From positions 1-43,440 of the IMG/VR virus record IMGVR_UViG_3300034196_000088: 43,440 nt of DNA, one strand, 5' to 3'. A model generated the notes under the pieces. The model worked only from the letters and a program-made list of their open reading frames with translations. It was not told the origin of the DNA and made no database searches. The translations under genes and the position numbers were made by a program. This DNA is from a virus. Below, one piece after another: positions 36,801 to 43,440 of the stretch. The stretch's first letter is position 1; the number at the start of each line of letters is the position of its first letter.

Positions 36801-37382
36801 CTAGGTGATCTCCCCCTCATAGTAGAAGTCCCCGTCGGCGGGCGCGCCGGTGATCGCCGCGCCGATAATGTCCTTGGTGGTGCGGACGGGCACGAAGTTG
36901 TACGAGGTGACGCCCAGCTTCGCGGCGGTGCCCATCTCGCCCGGCTTCAGCGGCGTGATCGTGCCCTGCGGAAACCAGCGGCACCACCGGACGTTGGACT
37001 CCACGCCGTCGGTGACTTTGATCGCCACGCCCTCCAGGCGCACGCCGCACGAGACGCCGCGCGCGTGGCCGCCGCCGCCGAACCCGGTGGCGTTGGTGAT
37101 GCCGCCGGCCAGCGTGCCGGTGATCGCGGCCTTGCCGAAGACCGCCGCGTCCTGGCTGGCGTTCACCGCGTCGAAGTCGAGCTGCACCGACATGCCGGTG
37201 ATCGACTTCTTCACGATCTCCATGTCGCCACCTTCCCACTTCTTCTCGGACACGCTGGCATCCACGCCAGCCTTGTTCGGCATGGCGAACTGATACTCGA
37301 CAATGGCAGGCACCGTCTCGCCATCGCTGATCTGGATCACGGCGTGTGAGAAGCCCTCAGGGCGGTAGTAGACAACTGGCAT
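36801..37382 (-). CDS. Major tail protein
   Basis: 193 residues forming the tail tube. MPVVYYRPEGFSHAVIQISD, IVEYQFAMPNKAGVDASVSE, VQLDFDAVNASQDAAVFGKA and the C-terminal DFYYEGEIT match the beta-sandwich tube-protein pattern. Its position between head-tail joining genes and the chaperone is standard. One copy, normal length. Confidence 0.8.
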   Translation of the reverse strand: MPVVYYRPEGFSHAVIQISDGETVPAIVEYQFAMPNKAGVDASVSEKKWEGGDMEIVKKSITGMSVQLDFDAVNASQDAAVFGKAAITGTLAGGITNATGFGGGGHARGVSCGVRLEGVAIKVTDGVESNVRWCRWFPQGTITPLKPGEMGTAAKLGVTSYNFVPVRTTKDIIGAAITGAPADGDFYYEGEIT

Positions 37383-37386
37383 GGCG

Positions 37387-37803
37387 CTAGGCCCTCCTCA
37401 GATACGTAATTTGGACGGGGCACATCAGCAGCCCGCCCAGCGATGCATCCTCTCCCTGCTGGCCGATCATGGTGACCCTGGTCTCGCCCCACGCCAGCGC
37501 GCCCAGCGGGTACGCCGCCGCTACGAGGTCGATCAGGGCGTCAATGCGGGCGTAGCCCTGCGGTGGATCGTCGTAGATCCACCAGGTGAACACCACGCCG
37601 CGCATGGCGTCCGACTGCCCCGAGATCACCCCGGCCCGCCCAACCAGGAACGGTGTTACGGGCAGCGGCTTGCGCAGCAGGTGCGCCGGGATGACGCCGG
37701 CCGCCGTGCCCGGCCCTGTCGCCGCGCGCACGGCGGCCCCGGCGGCGTCCGACTTCAGCCGGGCGTAGAGCAGGGCGCGGGCGGGGGTGAGGGCGATGGT
37801 CAC
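37387..37803 (-). CDS. Tail terminator/completion protein candidate
   Basis: 138 residues, starting MTIALTPARALLYARLKSDA and ending VTMIGQQGEDASLGGLLMCP, then VQITYLRRA. The helix-plus-strand layout and the place just before the major tail gene fit DUF3168-like tail terminators that cap the finished tube. It is coupled upstream by ATGA. Confidence 0.6.
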   Translation of the reverse strand: MTIALTPARALLYARLKSDAAGAAVRAATGPGTAAGVIPAHLLRKPLPVTPFLVGRAGVISGQSDAMRGVVFTWWIYDDPPQGYARIDALIDLVAAAYPLGALAWGETRVTMIGQQGEDASLGGLLMCPVQITYLRRA

Positions 37804-38051
37804 TGCGCAATCCTCGCATAGCCGATGATGTCAAGGACGGCGCGCAGCTGCGCCTCTGCCGCCGCGAGGGCGCCGGCGATGCCCTCGCCCTCGGCGTAGA
37901 TGCCAACGCCCTTCAGATCGATGCGGGCAAGGACGAGGCCGGACACGACGCCGGCGCCGCTATCCTTGAGGTAGCGCGGCTCCAGGCTCACTGACCCGGC
38001 GTGCTCTTCGACGATAGCCCTGACGATCCGCTGCGCCTGCTCATCGTTCAC
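37800..38051 (-). CDS. Small head-tail joining region protein
   Basis: 83 residues: MNDEQAQRIVRAIVEEHAGS, GVVSGLVLARIDLKGVGIYA and a C-terminal helix LAAAEAQLRAVLDIIGY. It lies between the gp10-like and tail-terminator genes. No family was recognised; a minor neck role is likely from position. Confidence 0.55.
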   Translation of the reverse strand: MNDEQAQRIVRAIVEEHAGSVSLEPRYLKDSGAGVVSGLVLARIDLKGVGIYAEGEGIAGALAAAEAQLRAVLDIIGYARIAQ

Positions 38052-38052
38052 G

Positions 38053-38478
38053 CTATGCCCCCTTCGCCGCCCGTGCGGTCAGCTCATCGCGGAACGCGTC
38101 CAACGTCGGCCCCAAGACCGCCTTGAGCCCGGCGCGCTCCGTCTCCAGCTTCTGCTGGTAGTCGGTCGGACATGTGAAGATGACCCCCAGCGAGTGCGCC
38201 CCCATGCTCCCGTGGCTCACGGCGGCGTGCCCTGGGTTCAGCGCGTCCACCGCAGCGACGGCGCCGAGCAGCTCAGCGGAGCCGGTGCGCCCCGGCCCGA
38301 CGGCGTAGGCGCGGTACCCGGCCCGCGTGGCCCCGGTCTGATCGCCGTGGGCCAGCGTGCTGCGCATCGACTCCTCGGCCTCGGTGGTCACGGCGTCGAG
38401 GCCGCGCAGCGCCTGTGCGATGACAAACGCCTCGTAGGCGTCGAGGCAGGCGTAGATCTCGGTGAGGTCGGTGGTCAT
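38053..38478 (-). CDS. HK97 gp10-like / tail-neck protein candidate
   Basis: 141 residues, start ATG 38478 (ATGA overlap). Helical N-terminus (IYACLDAYEAFVIAQALRGL), then GDQTGATRAGYRAYAVGPG and a C-terminal helix (LKAVLGPTLDAFRDELTARA). The T-G-A-T-R-A-G motif followed by small strands recalls HK97-gp10-type neck proteins, which join tail to head. Confidence 0.6.
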   Translation of the reverse strand: MTTDLTEIYACLDAYEAFVIAQALRGLDAVTTEAEESMRSTLAHGDQTGATRAGYRAYAVGPGRTGSAELLGAVAAVDALNPGHAAVSHGSMGAHSLGVIFTCPTDYQQKLETERAGLKAVLGPTLDAFRDELTARAAKGA

Positions 38479-38876
38479 GGAAGTGGCTCCAGAAGGTAGC
38501 GCACGTAGCCGACGACGCGATCCTGCGCGGCCACGCTGTAGCGCAGTCCGATATCGGACTGACTGGCGATGACATCGCCGATCGCCAGCGTCTGAGGCAT
38601 GGCGGGCGGCGTGGGCAGCACGATCGCCGTGTCGCCGACGGCGTACCACTTCTTCGCGCCGACGGTCGCAGCGGGGGCGGCGCTGCTGAGCGTGGCGGGG
38701 TCTTCCTCGGCGACGTAGCCCGCCCAGACGCCGACGGGCGCCGATGTGACCGGCGCCGAGACGCCGTCCCCCGTCGCCCGCGTCACATTCCACGCGTCGC
38801 CGCCCACGCCCAGCTTGCGGGCGATGGTCAGCTCGGCGCGGGCGATGGCGCGCCACTCGCGGGTGACGGCGCTCAT
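38475..38876 (-). CDS. Head closure / stopper-like protein
   Basis: 133 residues: MSAVTREWRAIARAELTIAR, GVWAGYVAEEDPATLSS, KKWYAVGDTAIVLPTPPAMP, VASQSDIGLRYSVAAQ-like strands and a VGYVRYLLEPLP end. The beta-barrel-looking composition and position after the connector fit stopper proteins that plug the filled head. Coupled both sides by ATGA. Confidence 0.55.
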   Translation of the reverse strand: MSAVTREWRAIARAELTIARKLGVGGDAWNVTRATGDGVSAPVTSAPVGVWAGYVAEEDPATLSSAAPAATVGAKKWYAVGDTAIVLPTPPAMPQTLAIGDVIASQSDIGLRYSVAAQDRVVGYVRYLLEPLP

Positions 38877-39253
38877 CGCAGTCGGCTCGCGGCGTCGCCG
38901 CCGGCGGCGATGAGGCCGATACGCGGTGTGGGCGTCGGCGACGGGCGCTGGCCCTCGGCGGCCAGCAGCTCGCGCAGCGGCTTGGCCAGCTCATCCCACG
39001 CCTTCAGCCAGTTGCTCCAGTCGATGCTCTTGCCCGAGGCCGTGATGCGCGTGGGCTGCTGCGCGAACTCGGCGTAGAACGTCGCCGCCAGCCAGGCCAC
39101 GCCGCGATGCAGGCCCTCGCGATCGAGGATGGCCTGGAAGTCCTCATCGCTGCGCAGCGCGGCCTCTGGGCTCGATACATCGCAGCCGCCGAGCAGCTCC
39201 CTGGCCTTATCGAGGTCGCTGCCGCGGCTGGCGCTGTAGCTGTAGGTTGCCAT
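38873..39253 (-). CDS. Head-tail connector (gp6-like adaptor)
   Basis: 126 residues from ATG 39253 (TGATG overlap): MATYSYSASRGSDLDKAREL, then helical LDREGLHRGVAWLAATFYAE and WSNWLKAWDELAKPLRELLA. The small all-helical adaptor just after the capsid region fits ring proteins that extend the portal. The C-terminus is a Pro/Thr linker with a basic end. Confidence 0.6.
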   Translation of the reverse strand: MATYSYSASRGSDLDKARELLGGCDVSSPEAALRSDEDFQAILDREGLHRGVAWLAATFYAEFAQQPTRITASGKSIDWSNWLKAWDELAKPLRELLAAEGQRPSPTPTPRIGLIAAGGDAASRLR

Positions 39254-39519
39254 CAGGTCGCCTTCCCGCCCTTCGGCGCGGGGGCGGGCGCGGGGGCGGG
39301 CGCGGCCCCTGGCTGCGTGGCCGACAGGGCATCGACCTGGGCCTGCAAGGCGGCGATCTTGGCGTGCAGGGCCTCGGCTGCGTCGGCCTTCTCGGCGTCG
39401 GTGCTGGCCAGCGCGGCCTCCGTGGGGAGCTGTGCGACCGTGCTGAGGATCTGGCCCTGGTGTAGCACGCTGCCGCCGCCGGCGATGATCTTCTCCATCT
39501 GAGCGCGGGTCATGGGCAT
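39253..39519 (-). CDS. Small head-region protein with Pro-Ala tail
   Basis: 88 residues: MPMTRAQMEKIIAGGGSVLH, QGQILSTVAQLPTEAALAST, then a coiled coil (AEALHAKIAALQAQVDAL) and a PAPAPAPAP tail encoded by a 12-bp GC repeat near 39285. Similar small proteins often follow capsid genes; their role is unknown. Coupled to the connector gene. Confidence 0.6.
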   Translation of the reverse strand: MPMTRAQMEKIIAGGGSVLHQGQILSTVAQLPTEAALASTDAEKADAAEALHAKIAALQAQVDALSATQPGAAPAPAPAPAPKGGKAT

Positions 39520-39557
39520 ACGAGCATCCTTTCATCGGGCCTGCTACGGCGTGACAC

Positions 39558-40706
39558 CTAGACCAGCGCCGGCTCTGCGACCGAGATGGCGGTATCGGTG
39601 AACGTGCCAACCGTTAGGCAGGCCCCGCAACTCTTCCGGTGAAGACGCGGGAAGCCGCGAGCCACGCCCCAATACGTTACGCTCGGGCTGTTGAGATCTG
39701 GCGGAATCGTCGCGTAGGCCAGCGGCCCGCGCTGCGGCCCGCCGAGTGACCCGGCCATCGATGTCGTGGCCAGCGATGCCACCACCGACTCGGTGACGAC
39801 GCCGTTCGCAAAGTCGAGACAGCTCGGGTCGTTGTCGTCGTCGGTGGCGCTGAGCACCACCTTGGCCGTGGGGAGGAAGGGCGCCGAGGTGATCGCGCCG
39901 GATGCCGACTGGCTCCAGTAGCGGGAGTCGTAGGTCTCGATCTCCATCCCGAGCACCTTCGAGGCGAGCGCGCTCATCTGATCGAGGTTCTCGGTGCCGA
40001 GGTTGCTGAAGGTGAACCCGATCGGTATCCACGTCTTCGCCTTGGCCTGGAACTCGGCGGTTGCGACCATGTAGATCAGGGCCTGGGTGCTCATCGTGGC
40101 GCGGTTGAACACCTCCCCGTAGCGCACGGCGGCCACGCGCTTGACGGTGAGAAGGTCAGAGACGGGCGTCGCCGTCGCGGGGGTGTCCCAGGTCACTGAG
40201 GGCGTCACGTTGAGGTCGGAGGGCCGGCCCCACGTCACGTTGGTCATCTTGATCCCGAGCCGGTCATAGCTCAGGCTGCCGACCATCATGGCCACGATCA
40301 GGGCCTCCATGCGCTGGCGCACGCCGAGCAGCAGCGCGTCGATCGTGCGGCTTTCCCAGTCGAGGAAGGCCACGCGATCCATCGCGCTGGCCTGGCTCGC
40401 CTGGATGGCGATCATCTGGTTCATCGTCTCTTGCGTGAGGTGGATGCCGAGCTTGAGGTTGGGCACGGCGGTGGTCTCAAACACGAACTTCCCGGCGTTG
40501 TAGGTCAGCGCCTGCGCGTCGTCTGCGACCAAATCAGCGATCTGCGCGTAGCCCTGGTAGCTGGCCATGATCTCGCCATCCGTGGCGGGGATGACCGATG
40601 TGCGATTGAGGAACTTGAGCTGCGCGGGCAGCAGGCGAGTGTCTTGCAGGGCCTGCATGATCGTGTTGATGCGGGCCGCCTGCAGGAGCTGGAGCGATGT
40701 GCTCAT
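39558..40706 (-). CDS. Major capsid protein, lambda gpE-like
   Basis: 382 residues. MSTSLQLLQAARINTIMQAL, TSVIPATDGEIMASYQGYAQ, GIHLTQETMNQMIAIQ, NRATMSTQALIYMVATAEFQ and the end YWGVARGFPRLHRKSCGACL are close to the phage lambda gpE-type capsid family (HK97 fold). Length is normal for the family. It follows the protease/scaffold and decoration genes, giving the lambda order C-Nu3-D-E. Confidence 0.88.
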   Translation of the reverse strand: MSTSLQLLQAARINTIMQALQDTRLLPAQLKFLNRTSVIPATDGEIMASYQGYAQIADLVADDAQALTYNAGKFVFETTAVPNLKLGIHLTQETMNQMIAIQASQASAMDRVAFLDWESRTIDALLLGVRQRMEALIVAMMVGSLSYDRLGIKMTNVTWGRPSDLNVTPSVTWDTPATATPVSDLLTVKRVAAVRYGEVFNRATMSTQALIYMVATAEFQAKAKTWIPIGFTFSNLGTENLDQMSALASKVLGMEIETYDSRYWSQSASGAITSAPFLPTAKVVLSATDDDNDPSCLDFANGVVTESVVASLATTSMAGSLGGPQRGPLAYATIPPDLNSPSVTYWGVARGFPRLHRKSCGACLTVGTFTDTAISVAEPALV

Positions 40707-40764
40707 GATTTATGCTTTCTCGGCGGGGCAGGCCCGCCACGATGGATGATCGGCGGAAGCGGCG

Positions 40765-41526
40765 CTACTGGGCGTAGCGGATGCGCGGGAAGGCGGCCTC
40801 GAACGTGGCCCAGCTGGGCTGGCCCGTGCCGCCGACGCGCAGCCGGGCGCGCCACACCGTGCCGCCCTCAAGCACCCCGGTGATGTCGGTGGCCTGGCCC
40901 GCGAGCCCCGAGTCTTCAAGGATCGACTCGTTGAGGATCACGGCGTTGCCGCGCGCGACGGTGGCCCGCCCGTCGGTGGCGCCGCTGGCGTAGGGCCCCC
41001 AGAGGCCCCCGGCGCTGCCGGCGGTGGTGGTGGCCACCGTGATCGTGGCCGTCGTGCCGCTGGTGAGGTTCGTGGCGTCGCCGGTCATCTGCGCGACGTT
41101 GCCGAGGCTGCGGTCGAAGGTGGCGGTGTACGGCCCGCCCGCCGAGCCGCTCACGACGACCTTGCCCACGCCGACGTTGCTCAGCGCCTCCAGTGCGGCC
41201 TGTACTGCGGCGGCGCTGGCGTCGAAGGCGATGGCGCCCGTCGTCTGACCGCTGAGGCTCAGCGTAAACGTGCCGCCCGTGGCGGCCGCCAGCGTCACCG
41301 TCTGCACCTCGGCGACGCCCTCCCGGCAGAGGATCGTGCCGAAGGGCAGGCCCTTCTTGCCGATCTTCACGATTGTCCCGTCCTCGTAGGTCACATCGGC
41401 CCCGCTCACGGCGGCGACGGTGGACCAGTCCAGGGTGATGCCGATGGAGGCCCACTCGGGCTTGCCGTCGGCCTGAACCTGGATGATGCTGCCGGCCGTG
41501 CCGACAACCTGACGTCCGTATGACAT
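40765..41526 (-). CDS. Head decoration protein with inserted beta domain
   Basis: 253 residues, far longer than a simple gpD-like protein. The two flanks (MSYGRQVVGTAGSIIQVQAD ... GTILCREGVA, and GPYASGATDGRATVARGNAV ... VWRARLRVGG) look like the decoration domain. Between them, residues ~72-170 form a separate beta domain (VQTVTLAAATGGTFTLSLSG, AAVQAALEALSNVGVGKVVV, GGPYTATFDRSLGNVAQMT). This domain is common as a repeat in minor structural proteins of phages from GC-rich hosts. It probably projects from the capsid surface. Confidence 0.7.
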   Translation of the reverse strand: MSYGRQVVGTAGSIIQVQADGKPEWASIGITLDWSTVAAVSGADVTYEDGTIVKIGKKGLPFGTILCREGVAEVQTVTLAAATGGTFTLSLSGQTTGAIAFDASAAAVQAALEALSNVGVGKVVVSGSAGGPYTATFDRSLGNVAQMTGDATNLTSGTTATITVATTTAGSAGGLWGPYASGATDGRATVARGNAVILNESILEDSGLAGQATDITGVLEGGTVWRARLRVGGTGQPSWATFEAAFPRIRYAQ

Positions 41527-41578
41527 AGGAGGCTCCTTTGTGGCGATGCCTTGCGGCGATCGGCGATGGCTGCGGCGG

Positions 41579-42019
41579 CTACTTCGTGCGTGCGCCGTTG
41601 CGCTGCGTGGCGTAGGCGCGGGCGTGGGCGTCGGCCTCCTTGATCAGCGCGGCGCTGTCGCCGGACGCGGGCGTCTCGGTGAGGTTGGGCAGGCCAAGGG
41701 CTGGCCCGTCGGGCGGGGCGGGCGGCGCCACCAGGCCGTGGGCGGGGCGGGCGGCGAAGGCGGCGGCCAGGAGGTCGGTGCGCTTCTCGCCGGCGCGCGG
41801 GCTGGCCACGTCGTCGTCGGCAACGACGGCGTACAGGGCAACCCAGGCGGCGCGCTCGCCGGGCAGCATCTTGCTCGACGTGATCTGGCGCTCGACGAAG
41901 CCCTCGGCCTCGGCGGCGATGCGGCTTGTGCGCTCCGATGCGAGCGCGGCGCGCAGCTGCGCATTCTCAGCGGCGGCCTTCTCGGCCTCGGCGGCGCGCG
42001 TGGGGTCTTCGGTGGTCAC
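41579..42019 (-). CDS. Nested scaffolding protein (internal GTG start)
   Basis: In frame with the protease, GTG 42019 has AAGGAG six to seven bases upstream and, just before it, the hairpin GCCGCCAGTGGCGGC. The same hairpin-SD block starts the gene at 10414. The 146-residue product begins VTTEDPTRAAEAEKAAAENA and is mainly coiled coil with a Pro-rich end. It corresponds to Nu3, the scaffold made from an internal start in lambda gene C. Confidence 0.6.
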   Translation of the reverse strand: MTTEDPTRAAEAEKAAAENAQLRAALASERTSRIAAEAEGFVERQITSSKMLPGERAAWVALYAVVADDDVASPRAGEKRTDLLAAAFAARPAHGLVAPPAPPDGPALGLPNLTETPASGDSAALIKEADAHARAYATQRNGARTK

Positions 42020-42892
42020 AGGCGACTCCTTGCCGCCACTGGCGGCGATAGCGGGCAGGGCGTAGGGGAAGGGGGCGGGGGTAGACAGCGCGGCCAGCGT
42101 GCCCTCGTAGGAGCCCAGCGCGTCGGCCATGCCGGCGGCCACGGCCGCCGCGCCCACCAGGAGCGCGCCGCGGCCGAAGGACTCGGCCACGGTGGCGACG
42201 CTCACGCCCCGGTTGCGGGCCACGTCGGCGATGAAGACCTCGGCCAGCGCGTCCACGCGGGTCTGGATGACGGCGCGCCCGGCGTCGGTCGTCGGGTCGC
42301 TGCGCTTGTGCGGCGACTGGGAGCTGACGAACTCCAGATCGCGGCTGGGCGTCTTGGCGGGATCGCGCATCACGGACACGACGCCGATGCTGCCGAGCAT
42401 GGCGGTGGCGTCGGCGACGACCCGCCCGGCGGCGCTGGCCAGCCAGTAGCCGGCCGAGGCGCCGAGGTGCCCGACGTAGGCCGTGATCGGCTTGGCGTCG
42501 CGGGCCGCGTAGATCATGTCGGCCAGCTCGTGCATGCCGTTGATCTCGCCGCCCGGGCTATCGATGTGCAGCACGATGGACCTCACCGCCGGGTCATCGA
42601 GCGCGGCGGTGAGGTCCTGGGCTAGGGTCTCCACCGTCACGCCGCCTGAGATCATGGTGAAGAAGTCGGCGTAGCGGAAGATCGGCCCGATCACGGGGAT
42701 CGTGGCCACGCCGTCGCGCACGGTTACATCGCGGGCGTTGTTCAGCGGGCGGCCCAGCCGGCGCTCCACCGCCTCGATCGGGTCGCTCTCGCGCAGGGCG
42801 ATGGCGACGAACAGATCGAGGTAGTCCTGGGTCATGGCCCAGTCGAGCGAGGTGATCGTCGTGTAGGCCCTGAGGGCGGGCGATGTGGTCAA
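41579..42892 (-). CDS. Head maturation protease (S49 family) with C-terminal scaffold
   Basis: 437 residues; start overlaps the portal stop as ATGA. Residues ~60-270 are a ClpP/SppA-fold S49 protease: IVLHIDSPGGEINGMHELAD (oxyanion strand and turn), then GHLGASAGYWLASAA with the catalytic Ser, and a downstream helix with QTRVDALAEVFIADVARNRG. Residues ~290-437 are coiled coil and disordered, the scaffold part. The protease degrades the scaffold as the head matures. The order portal-protease-decoration-capsid is lambda-like. Confidence 0.85.
   Translation of the reverse strand: MTTSPALRAYTTITSLDWAMTQDYLDLFVAIALRESDPIEAVERRLGRPLNNARDVTVRDGVATIPVIGPIFRYADFFTMISGGVTVETLAQDLTAALDDPAVRSIVLHIDSPGGEINGMHELADMIYAARDAKPITAYVGHLGASAGYWLASAAGRVVADATAMLGSIGVVSVMRDPAKTPSRDLEFVSSQSPHKRSDPTTDAGRAVIQTRVDALAEVFIADVARNRGVSVATVAESFGRGALLVGAAAVAAGMADALGSYEGTLAALSTPAPFPYALPAIAASGGKESPVTTEDPTRAAEAEKAAAENAQLRAALASERTSRIAAEAEGFVERQITSSKMLPGERAAWVALYAVVADDDVASPRAGEKRTDLLAAAFAARPAHGLVAPPAPPDGPALGLPNLTETPASGDSAALIKEADAHARAYATQRNGARTK
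42022..42050 (-). promoter_or_regulatory. Hairpin-plus-SD translation element, copy 2
   Basis: GCCGCCAGTGGCGGC (42046-42032) then AAGGAG and GTG 42019, inside the protease gene. Apart from one base in the loop it equals the element at 10420-10445. Confidence 0.5.
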
Positions 42893-43440
42893 AGCGGGGC
42901 CTCCTCCTCATCATCCTCTTCGTCGCCGGCGGGCTGCCCTGGCTGGGCAGGCATCGGGGCGGGGTCTGCGGCGGGCGTCGTGGTCGGCTGCATCGTGCCC
43001 GCCACGCCGGCCATGCGCGGCGGCAGGTTGAGCAGCTCATCCACCTCCGGGAGCTGCGACCCGTCGAAGTAGCCGGCCCGCTGAAGCTGCGCCGCCGCCG
43101 CCCACAGCGCCGGCAGGTTCTGCGTCTCGGCGTCGCCCAGCGTGGCGCGTGGGGTGAGCCGGCGCTTATCGGCGCCCGCGTTGGCCTCCACGATGCCGGT
43201 GAGGATGTCGCGGAAGGCCATGCGGCACACGGAGCGCTTGGCCTGTCGCACGATGGTCTCTAGGATCGTCTCATGGATGCTGCCCTGCGCCCGCGTCCCA
43301 AACGACGCCTCCTCCGTGGCCAGGGTCTGGTAGAGGATGCCCTTCGCCGCCTGCTTGTCAAAGAACTCAAAGCCGCTGAGGAAGGCCCCGCCCTCCCCCG
43401 TGCTCCAGAGCATGTTCAGCTCGGAGCCGAACGGGCGGGC
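42889..43440 (-). CDS. Phage portal protein, C-terminal part (enters from the right end)
   Basis: The frame is open to base 43440 and begins ARPFGSELNMLWSTGEGGAF, then FEFFDKQAAKGILYQTLATE, a stretch typical of the portal wing/stem region. KRRLTPRATLG follows, then a linker and an acidic end (QPAGDEEDDEEEAPL). Its first in-window codon is preceded by sequence lost at the window edge; the N-terminal half is at 1-832. Stop overlaps the protease start. Confidence 0.8.
   Translation of the reverse strand, partial: ARPFGSELNMLWSTGEGGAFLSGFEFFDKQAAKGILYQTLATEEASFGTRAQGSIHETILETIVRQAKRSVCRMAFRDILTGIVEANAGADKRRLTPRATLGDAETQNLPALWAAAAQLQRAGYFDGSQLPEVDELLNLPPRMAGVAGTMQPTTTPAADPAPMPAQPGQPAGDEEDDEEEAPL

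Noticed and set aside
41540-42625. Plus-strand frame of 361 residues opposite the protease
   Set aside because: Gly/Arg-rich shadow of the S49 protease frame, no ribosome site, no motif.
1-43440. Exact circular closure of the window
   Set aside because: Joining base 1 to 43440 shifts the portal frame by one base and omits expected residues, and no terminal repeat is visible; the circle is inferred, with a small gap.

Overview
The window reads as almost one whole genome of a temperate tailed phage (siphovirus gene order, lambda-like head). The host is a GC-rich bacterium that cannot be named from the sequence alone. There is no host housekeeping gene. The two ends are the two halves of a single portal gene: codons 1-277 run off the left end, and the last ~183 codons enter from the right end. 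The natural molecule is therefore circular or circularly permuted, and only a short piece of the portal gene is missing at the junction. Two tyrosine recombinases, an excisionase-like protein and an attP-like 3' fragment of a tRNA-Val gene show that the phage can form lysogens. Because the attP-like site is internal and uninterrupted, this looks like excised or virion DNA rather than an integrated prophage.

Layout. (1) 1-5.5 kb, minus strand: lysis genes (endolysin, coiled-coil membrane protein), a string of small translationally coupled genes, small and large terminase, then portal. (2) 5.5-7.7 kb: a structured non-coding stretch, a tyrosine recombinase, an excisionase-like protein and an array of operator-like repeats. 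(3) 7.7-15.3 kb, minus strand: a leftward early operon of mostly unrecognised proteins, with an ASCH-domain protein, a protein built only from NUMOD3 repeats and a SWIM zinc-finger protein. It is led by a consensus promoter at 15.35 kb. (4) 15.3-16.2 kb: divergent consensus promoters, a small HTH regulator, arm-like repeats and the tRNA-derived attP. (5) 16.2-17.2 kb: the second, complete integrase. (6) 17.4-24.9 kb, plus strand: the rightward operon, with a winged-helix replication-initiator candidate that has an origin-like segment inside it, a ParB-like protein, and several zinc-finger and small proteins. (7) 25.1-28.1 kb, plus strand: a cell-envelope cassette (a lipoprotein-like protein, membrane proteins fused to DNA-binding-like domains, a tiny HTH protein). 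(8) 28.2-43.4 kb, minus strand: the tail and head module. In transcription order from the right end it runs portal, S49 protease with nested scaffold, decoration protein, gpE-like capsid, connectors, major tail protein, tail chaperones with a probable +1 frameshift, tape measure, hub/propeller protein and fibre.

No DNA polymerase, helicase, primase or classical CI repressor was recognised. The phage probably relies on host replication enzymes recruited by its initiator, and the switch probably uses MerR/Xis-fold or winged-helix regulators. Most genes overlap their neighbours as ATGA, GTGA or TGATG, and this coupling was used to set starts and to find genes under 60 residues. Several genes are preceded by a compact hairpin directly in front of the Shine-Dalgarno sequence. 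Function assignments come from motif reading only; no database search was possible.
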